Shown here piece by piece: positions 1 through 10,000 of a stretch of 64,000 bases of DNA. Position 1 is the first letter of the stretch; the number at the start of each line of letters is the position of its first letter. The notes below the pieces were generated by a model that was given only the letters and a program-made list of their open reading frames with translations, had not been told where the DNA came from and ran no database searches. The position numbers and the translations under genes were made by a program. Origin of the DNA: Zerene cesonia (lineage: Eukaryota > Arthropoda > Insecta > Lepidoptera > Pieridae); the NCBI RefSeq assembly GCF_012273895.1, contig NW_024045131.1, forward strand, positions 3,854,741 through 3,918,740, in the 5' to 3' direction.

Positions 1-117
1 ATGACAACAATTCCCTAGTAAACTCAAAAAAAAATCGCGTCAATCGGTTGAGAACCCACGCTAGTACTTTTTTTATCAGCGACCCACTACAGTGCGCTAC
101 TGCACTACAAAGCTCCC

Positions 118-348
118 TCCGAGCATTTGGAGAGGCGTAAGGTTAATTGCTGGCAATAAATTGGGAAAGGACAAAGGAGTGATTGACGGGAGGAATAAGG
201 GAGGGGACTGGGAAGGGTAAGAAAAAGGAATTTGGCCTCCGGCTGCCCCACTCACCGTACGAAACACAGCAGCATGCTATTATTTCACGCCGGTCTTCTG
301 TGGGGGTCTGGTGGTCTAGCTGGCCCGAAGCGTACCGATTCCCACATA
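118..348 (+). repeat. Repeat A copy, partial
   Basis: Family A: GCGGGCAACTGAGCTGGTGG, CGCCTGATGGTAAGCGATCA, a purine-rich middle, then CTCACCGTACGAAACACAGC and GTGCGAGCTGGCCCAATTCG. This copy holds the second half. Confidence 0.75.
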
Positions 349-753
349 GAAAATGAGTTATTATGTTAAAAAGCTAAAAAAAAAAAATTACGACGAGGTC
401 GTTTTTAATAACTATATATTATTGAGATTATTTCACACTAGCGATCCAGCCCGGCTCCGCTCGGGTGCAACAACACATGATATATACATATAAACCTTCC
501 TCTTGAATCGCTCTATGTATAAAAAAAACCCCATCAAAATCGTTTGCGTAATTTACAACAGAGGCAGCAGAAATCGACTTTGTTTTATACTACGTGTTAT
601 ATATGCCCCCCCCTCCCCCCTCCCCTTAAAAAATTATATTATTCACTAAATTATGAATAACTATATTTGTTTACTCTGTAGCCTTCTATCTCCAGGCACA
701 AAAACTTAAAAAAAAACAGACAAACATTTCCACCTCTATACGTTTTTTTATTC

Positions 754-920
754 ATAGCGGGCAACTCAACTGGTGGTTTGCCTGATGGTAAGCGATCGCC
801 ACCACTTATGAATATGTGCAGATTGCTCAGTAAATGCGTTGCCCGCTTTGAAAATGTAAAGGATAGGGAAAGGATTGTAAAGGGCAATAAAGAAAAGGAT
901 TGGGAAGGGTGAGGAAATGG
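754..920 (+). repeat. Repeat A copy, 5' half
   Basis: TAGCGGGCAACTCAACTGGT to AAGGATTGGGAAGGGTGAGG. Confidence 0.75.
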
Positions 921-951
921 ATACATACTGATATAAACCTACATTTCTTAC

Positions 952-1060
952 CTATCCGATCTTCTATTGCCAGTTTTACTGTTACGACTCAGACGAGCCA
1001 CATTTAGAGGTATGGGAAGGGACCTCCCCTGTAACTCCTCTTCTGAATCTCCATCTGAAT
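952..1060 (-). CDS. Sid1: Sid1 exon 12 (cytoplasmic loop)
   Basis: Acceptor TTCTTCTAG and donor AG|GTAAGA enclose SDGDSEEELQGRSLPIPLNV, then ARLSRNSKTGNRRSD. The acidic run followed by a basic stretch resembles the SIDT loop before TM2. No further exon is visible to the left edge. Confidence 0.72.
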
Positions 1061-4000
1061 CTAGAAGAAATTTACAGAAAGTAAATATAATATTCATAAA
1101 GCTTATCAATAAACATGATTGTAGGAAAACGTTACTCCCGTAATCAATCCCTTCCTTATCCTTTCTTACGACAACCCCTTTTGCAGATTTCCTGATTCCT
1201 GTCCTCTCGATGAGTGGAAAACGTTTGTAGACGTCCTACCACACAAGAGCAGTGGTGATCGCTTACCATCAGGCGAACCACCAACTCAGTTGCCCGTTTT
1301 AAATTGTAAAGAAGTCAAATGATAATTTTTATTGCCATAAGCGGGCAACTGAGCTGGTGGTTCGGCTGATGGTAAGCGATCATCGCCGCCCGTGAACAGA
1401 GCCGAGGTAGTTTTAAGGTATAAGGGATAAGGAAGGATTGACGACGGCAAAGAAGGAATGGAATGGGAAGTGGTGAGGAAAAGGAAACGGGCCGCCAGCT
1501 CCCTCACTCACCGAACGTACTCCCCCGGTGCGAGTTGGCCCAATTCGTGCCGAAGTGTGCTCGACTCCGACATACAAATATACAATACTAGCTGCGCCAG
1601 TTTTGTCGTTTAGACGTGAAGATACAGACAAATAAACTTTCCCATTTCTATTACTAGCTGCGCCCCGCGGTTTCATCCGCGTAAGTCCGTATCCCGTAGG
1701 AATATCGAGATAAAAAGTTGCCTATATGTAATTCCAGTTGTCCAGCTGTCTACGTGCCAAATTTCATTGCGATTGGTTCAGTGGTTTTTGTGTGAAAGAG
1801 CAACAAACACACACACATCCTTACAAACTTTCGCATTTATAATATTAGTAGGATCTACATTATACACTCACCATCACTGTTTTTAACCACCGCCTCCGTC
1901 TCGGTACTCTCGCGAGAGGTAGAGGGCACCGCTGAATCTTCGATCAATATAAACTCTACGAAACCAATTTAATCACATTATTTTACACCATCACGTTTTT
2001 ACTTTACTAGCGGTCCGCCCCGGCTTCGCCCGTGGTACATATGTAGCCTATAGCCTTCCTCAATAAATGGACTATCTAACACTGAAAGAATCTTTCAAAT
2101 CGGACCAGTAGTTATTGAGATAGATGCGTTCAAACAAATTAACTCTTCAGCTTTATAATATTAGTACAGGTTACTCGTATACGCAAAAAGCAGTCACGTA
2201 TATGCTTAATTATACGTAAAAAAGGGAGTGGTTCGGACCTTGGTTGCAGAAAACAAGACAGATTTCTTGAGGCTCAATTTTGACCCACTTTAAACGGACA
2301 GATTTAATTCAAACTTTGTACACGTATTAAGGATCGTTGACAGTGCAATTTATAGTAACCCTCATTAGGGTGGCTAGGGTTAAACAGTTTACTTATGTAT
2401 ACGCTGAGTAAGAGCAAGTGAGACATTCCAGTCGATTCTAACACTAAAACGTCTTTTTTAGTTTGTTTTTATTTATGTACATCTTATTCTTATTCTGATT
2501 AACGGATTTAAAAAAGGATGTGGTAATTTAAACGTTTTTTTTTTGTTTGTTTCCCCTTAGCTTTTTACTGGTAAATCGACCTTCTTTTTTTTTGAAGCTT
2601 ATTAGGGGCTACTGAAAATCAGCGATGCGCATTACGCGTAGCACATGCTGAGTAGTTACCCTTTTTAGCACCACACCGATGACTAATCGGTGATTAATTT
2701 AATTTGACTGTGTGTAAATGTGGTGGTGTTAAATAAACATTCTCTCTTTCTTTCTTTCTTTCTATTTCAAAGCNNNNNNNNNNNNNNNNNNNNNNNNNNN
2801 NNNNNNNNNNNNNNNNNNNNNNNNNNNNNNNNNNNNNNNNNNNNNNNNNNNNNNNNNNNNNNNNNNNNNNNNNNNNNNNNNNNNNNNNNNNNNNNNNNNN
2901 NNNNNNNNNNNNNNNNNNNNNNNNNNNNNNNNNNNNNNNNNNNNNNNNNNNNNNNNNNNNNNNNNNNNNNNNNNNNNNNNNNNNNNNNNNNNNNNNNNNN
3001 NNNNNNNNNNNNNNNNNNNNNNNNNNNNNNNNNNNNNNNNNNNNNNNNNNNNNNNNNNNNNNNNNNNNNNNNNNNNNNNNNNNNNNNNNNNNNNNNNNNN
3101 NNNNNNNNNNNNNNNNNNNNNNNNNNNNNNNNNNNNNNNNNNNNNNNNNNNNNNNNNNNNNNNNNNNNNNNNNNNNNNNNNNNNNNNNNNNNNNNNNNNN
3201 NNNNNNNNNNNNNNNNNNNNNNNNNNNNNNNNNNNNNNNNNNNNNNNNNNNNNNNNNNNNNNNNNNNNNNNNNNNNNNNNNNNNNNNNNNNNNNNNNNNN
3301 NNNNNNNNNNNNNNNNNNNNNNNNNNNNNNNNNNNNNNNNNNNNNNNNNNNNNNNNNNNNNNNNNNNNNNNNNNNNNNNNNNNNNNNNNNNNNNNNNNNN
3401 NNNNNNNNNNNNNNNNNNNNNNNNNNNNNNNNNNNNNNNNNNNNNNNNNNNNNNNNNNNNNNNNNNNNNNNNNNNNNNNNNNNNNNNNNNNNNNNNNNNN
3501 NNNNNNNNNNNNNNNNNNNNNNNNNNNNNNNNNNNNNNNNNNNNNNNNNNNNNNNNNNNNNNNNNNNNNNNNNNNNNNNNNNNNNNNNNNNNNNNNNNNN
3601 NNNNNNNNNNNNNNNNNNNNNNNNNNNNNNNNNNNNNNNNNNNNNNNNNNNNNNNNNNNNNNNNNNNNNNNNNNNNNNNNNNNNNNNNNNNNNNNNNNNN
3701 NNNNNNNNNNNNNNNNNNNNNNNNNNNNNNNNNNNNNNNNNNNNNNNNNNNNNNNNNNNNNNNNNNNNNNNNNGCCGGCAAGTGAGCACATTGCCGAGCG
3801 GCGCGAGCGCAGCGACGAGCGCGATCAGCGCGAGGAACGCCAGCGCGCCGAGCAGGAGGTCGCTCGTCGAAGCCGCTGTGCTCACAGTTACACTGCGGAC
3901 GGATATAGTTATAATTTTTTTAACTATATCACGCTCTGGCTTCGCCCGTGGTACATATCATCATCATCATCATCATCAGCCCATATATGTTCCCACTGCT

Positions 4001-7000
4001 GGACACAGGCCTCCTATGAGGGTTCAGGCCATAATCCTCCCAATCCCATCGCTGGCCAAGTGCGGGTTGGCAGATGTCACATGTCGTCGAACTTTTGATT
4101 CTTGGACTTGGATAAGTAATTTAAAGTGACCTTGTAATAATAAATAAAACATACAAGCGATAAAAAATTGTTATTTTTAAAGTAGGTGGTTCAATTCGCA
4201 TTTATAATAACTATAAAGGAAAGGGATTTAAAAAATTTCAAATCTAGGTAAATAAAATTAAATAACTCACGTAAACGTCTTGAACCTTCCGTCCGCGCGT
4301 GGGTCGCTCTCCGTCTCGCTCACGCCCGTGCACTCCTCATCGTTCTCTTTCACAATGAAAACTACGTAGAAACCGTTCGGGAACATTGCTTGCTGTCAAC
4401 CGTGTATTGTCTTGTTATACTTTATTCTTGTATGTCACAGTCGGCAATGGAGCTGGTGGGTCGCCTGATGGTAAGCGCTACCACCGCCCGTGAATATTTG
4501 GAGAGGCGTAAGGTCCACTGCAGACCTTACGCCTCTACAAATGAAAGAACTGGGAAGGGGATGGAAAAGGATATGGGCCTCCGTAATTTTGTGGAAAATT
4601 TCGTAGAGAGATAGTTTGAGACTCTATATCTATGTCCCATGACAAAGGATAGTTACTATCCCGGAAATACCATGGAAACAATACGAGTAATGCCCCGGTA
4701 TAATCTATCTTTTTCTTAAGCTATCCTAGCAGAAAACTATTACGGAATAAGCCTTTAGTTACACTTATCATACTAATATTATGAATGTAAAAGTTTTTTT
4801 GTTTGGATGTTTGTCCCGTCAATCACGGTGAAACTATTGAACTGATTTTGATGAGACTTGGTATACAGACGCGGTATGAGATCACTTTGGTGATAAGATA
4901 CTTTATTTCGATTAAATGCCCCCTTGGGCAGTGTTCCCAACTTAGGGGTTTTCCCCCCAAATTTAGGGGGTATTTTAGTGGAATGGGATTTTTTTAGAGG
5001 TTTTATATGTTTAGGGGTAATTTAAGGGTTTTTCTGAATATATAATATTCTGAATATAATAGAACTATCCAATGCAATAATCAATCACATTTATTTTTTC
5101 ACCTAGCGAATGACTTAGGACTGGGTGACATCTAGTGTAATTATATTTTCCTACTCTGCAATATTTACCTACTCTGTGGGTAAATGAAATGGTATAAAAT
5201 ATGAGCACCTTTTCATTACTAATTAAAAAATCCTATCTATTCATCATAAATATATATAGATATATATATTTATTAATTATTATTTATTTATAGATTCGAT
5301 TCACATTAATTCGTAATGGTGGATCTTGCACAACATTCACTCCATCTTCTAAAATGTTAAGTTTATTCAATGTTAACATGTATAATTTTAAAAATTCTGA
5401 CTCTTCAGAGGAAACTGACATAATTTTTAATGTATTCGTTTATTTATAAATAAAAAGCATTAACAAATATTACTGGATATTACTTATTATATTATTTTGA
5501 TTGAATATTATTTTTTAGGGGGATTTTCAAATAATTGACGCAGTTTTAGGGGGTTTTGACTTAGAGTTAGGGGTAAATATTTCTGAGAGTTGGTAACACT
5601 GCCCTTGGGATATCTTTATCATTTGTAAATGTCCTAATTCTATGCGTGCATAGCCGCGGGAGGAAATTAGTTTTTAATAAATATAGTTGATACTCACAGT
5701 GACAGTGATACCACCCTTGGTAGTCATAGTGAAGTGATACCCCTGGTATAACATATCTTTCTCGTTATCAAACACTGGACACTGAAAGAATTGATTTAGG
5801 AGATGTAAACGATCATCATAATATTTAAAAATCTCACTTTAGATGTTTGTCCGTCAATCTCACTGAAACTACTGAACGGATTTTGATGAAATTCGGTATA
5901 CAGACAGGGTATTTGCTTGGGTGATAGGAGACTTTTGTGCCTGATTACGGATTAACTGCTCCCTTGGGATAAAACAGGAATCTTAATATCCAGGCGGAGC
6001 CGGGACGAGCCTCTAGTTTAATATAATTTGTATAATATAAGATATTTTAGTCAAATGTCGAGGAAGGAAGGTGGAATTCCTCTATTGAAAAAGGGAGGAT
6101 TCCTCGACGAGTCTACCCAACTAGCTGACCTGTAAGGCCCCAATTGAGTAATGTTAGAAATTTGTATATATGCTCTGTAGCGAGAAAATTTCACTTGCGC
6201 GATTCAGAAATATGTCACTACATCAAACTCACCGAGTTGTTTTGTATGGATATAACAGCGCATATGTCATCGTCCGAGTTGATATTCAGTAGTACACTCT
6301 TTGGTATTGTGTAGTTAAACCTGAAAATAACGATAATTATTTTTTTAATTCTCCTTGTGACTTGCGATCTGCCTCATGGAGGTGATTAAGGTGCATTAAG
6401 GTGATTTACATGAACTTAGTTATTATATATAGTTATACGCCCAGTAGCGTATCCAATTTGAAATTTTTAAGAAAAAATAATAATATTTTAAACATTTAGA
6501 TCACTTTGCTGAGGTGGGATCACGGGTGGCCGAGAGGCGTTGCTACAGTTTGGCAAAAAAAACTCGGATTCGAATTCCAGTTCCTAATAATTTTTTTTTA
6601 TATAATTTAAAAATTTCTTATATATAAATCATATGAATAAAACTAAAAATTAGATCAGTTTAATTTTGTTTTCAAATACGACAGCGCTCTCTTTATTTCT
6701 AGATTCGTGATTATTAATTATAACGCCATCTAGCGCCTGTCCGAGAAAACGTTACAAGTGTCCCATGTGTCAACTTTCGATTGGGTCAATGGTAAAGTGT
6801 TCGAAACGTCGGGTTAATAATATAATGAATAAATCGCGTTTAAAATCCGTTAAAGTTTTTAATTTCTAAATGTATAACACTCGCTTAAAATCAAACACAA
6901 GAAAATACAAACACTGCGGTTGCCCTTTTCACTCACCTGGGCAATATGCCCCGGTGACCAGCGCTGACGTTCCACGGGTCTCTGTCGAAGGAGAAGTAAT

Positions 7001-10000
7001 AGTACTTGGGCGTGCTGGGGGTCACATTCAGGCGGACCTCCTGAAATGTTCGACAATATTTAACTTTTAGTTTTTTGGCATTGAAAAATTTTATATTTCA
7101 CGGGTTACTTATCATTCACGGGTTAGAATAACGCTGAGTGATCTAATTTTTTTCTATTCTTTCAAATATAGAACCAAAAAAATAAAAAAATATGTATGGT
7201 AAACTAATCTGTTCGCCCCGGCTTCGCCCGTGGTATTTAGAACCTTAGGCACTAAAGGACCACTTACATATCCAACGGTGATTAAAAGCACTTTGAAACT
7301 GAATCCAGAGATTACTGAGCTTAGCGCGTTCGAACATACAAAACTCTTTGAAACTTTGTTATTAGTATAGAGTAACTACTACCTACTAAAGCTATCTATA
7401 GCTATAAGCTATAAGATCATTCATATTAAATTACACGGGTGAAGCCAGGGCGGACTGCAAGTTAATTATAAATTACTTATCGTATTTAAACTATCCTATT
7501 TCTCAAGTTGGATCGAACTGCACATGGTGTGCGAATTTTATTAAAATCGTTTAAGTGATTTAGGAGTTCATTGAGGACTAACATTGTGACACGAGATTTA
7601 TATATATTAAGATAAAAGAATTATATCCAACTATTTCAAATTTGTGTCAGTGTTATATCATCACAACGAATAGTACCCTTGATCAACCTTTGATCTATTC
7701 CTATTAAAAAAATTATCAAAATCTATTCAATCTTCTTGTATTCATATAGATCTTGAAATAAAAAAGGTTGAGATGAATTTATATTGTCGCCTTCTACTTT
7801 ATTTTATCTGTACATGAGTACAACACTAGTTTGTAATCATATAATCGTTTATGTGGGAATCGGGCACGCTTCGGCACAAATTAGGCCAGCTCGCACCGGG
7901 GAAGTACCACACCCCCACAGAAGACCGGCTTGATACAGTAGTATGCTATTGTTTTTCGTTCGTTCGGGAGCCGGAGGTCTATATTCTTTTCCTTACCCTA
8001 CCCGATCGTTTCCTTCATTCCTCTCGTCCATCCTTTTTAATCCCTTTCCAATGTGAAATCTGCTACGTAAGTAGCTATAAATCCGTATGATTTACCTTAT
8101 TTACTTCCAAATAGAAATCCATCACTCTCTTTAATTTGATTCGAACGTTCACATCGCTGGGGCTAGATGTCGCTAGAGTCAGAGTGGGCCGGCCTTGCGA
8201 TGTTATGTCTAAAAACAGCATTAAGGTTACAATAAAAAAATATATATATGGTGAAGAAATACGTAAACATTAAGAGGTATGTTGGATTGAAACTCAATCA
8301 GTTTGGACTCAAACGCGAACAAAGTCGCGGGCAAAAAGCTAGCAAGTCTCATTTAGCGTGTTGCTACGGATTAGCAAAAAGACGCGGGTTCGAATCCGTC
8401 GCCTCGAGATGAGATTTTTTCAATTCTATAAAAAAAATCTCATTCATATATTAGATTCAACAAAGGCCGCGTTCCATCGATACAATATTGTAATCATTGA
8501 AATTATGTTTCGTATTGGTTGTGATGGTTCTTAATCATCTCAATAGATGGCGTGGGGTGCCCCTTAGGCACATGAAACCGAAAGAGTAAAAGAGATTCGA
8601 TTGCTGTGGCGGTATCACGGGTGGTCGAGGCTAGGCGCCTAGTGATCTATTCTCAATCATTTCTCAAGTCTTTCCTAAGTCAATTTTTCTGCACACTCAC
8701 TCGGTCCGGCGTCGTGCGGACACAGAGTACGCTGGATGTCATAGAAATGCAGAACTGCGTGTTTTGTCGTCACCAGCAAGGGCAGCTCCCATGAGGATAC
8801 ACCTAAAACGTGATATATATGTCGGTTATCAATTGTGTTTTAATATTCTATTGGATAAATGTCCCTTATGATTGATGATTATCCGACAGCCAGTTTAATT
8901 TACTTTATTTTTATTTAATTTCAAGTAACTCAGACTCATTTTGTAAGTAACAAATAATTCTTAAAAACTATGTTAGTATATTATGTCTTAAATAAAACAA
9001 TTGTGACTACTAGGTATGCCAGCCACTACTAAAATGCTATAATGGAAGCAGAAAGTTTGCAGCAGTGGTTGACATACCAGCAGTCAAGCCGGCTCGCTAC
9101 ACAGCGCATGATCTCATTGGGGCTGGCCCGCACACGGCGCACCAGGGATGTGCATCTCTTTCGCATTGTAGCATAAAAGCAGTCTATACGAGCTTCTGCA
9201 AACATTCCTGATGCGCTGCAATAACGAGGCAGCCCCATTAAGACGCATTGTTAGACGGAACGCATTGTTATACTGGACACGAAGAGAGTTGTAAGACTGT
9301 CGAGCATGTCTGGCCCATAGACTGCACGTGCAGAACGACGTACAATTATAATAATAGTAAAATAATCCTACTAATATTATAAATGCGAACGTTTGTAAGG
9401 ATGTGTGTGTGTTTGTTGCCCTTTCACGCAAAAACTACTGAACCGATTGCAATGATATTNNNNNNNNNNNNNNNNNNNNNNNNNNNNNNNNNNNNNNNNN
9501 NNNNNNNNNNNNNNNNNNNNNNNNNNNNNNNNNNNNNNNNNNNNNNNNNNNNNNNNNNNNNNNNNNNNNNNNNNNNNNNNNNNNNNNNNNNNNNNNNNNN
9601 NNNNNNNNNNNNNNNNNNNNNNNNNNNNNNNNNNNNNNNNNNNNNNNNNNNNNNNNNNNNNNNNNNNNNNNNNNNNNNNNNNNNNNNNNNNNNNNNNNNN
9701 NNNNNNNNNNNNNNNNNNNNNNNNNNNNNNNNNNNNNNNNNNNNNNNNNNNNNNNNNNNNNNNNNNNNNNNNNNNNNNNNNNNNNNNNNNNNNNNNNNNN
9801 NNNNNNNNNNNNNNNNNNNNNNNNNNNNNNNNNNNNNNNNNNNNNNNNNNNNNNNNNNNNNNNNNNNNNNNNNNNNNNNNNNNNNNNNNNNNNNNNNNNN
9901 NNNNNNNNNNNNNNNNNNNNNNNNNNNNNNNNNNNNNNNNNNNNNNNNNNNNNNNNNNNNNNNNNNNNNNNNNNNNNNNNNNNNNNNNNNNNNNNNNNNN

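Noticed and set aside
2694..3885. Long ORFs of 340-470 residues across N runs (also at 9377-10653, 20454-21720, 26142-27341, 34540-35911, 40584-41891)
   Set aside because: They are open only because N gives no stop codons. None has coding character outside the true exons noted.
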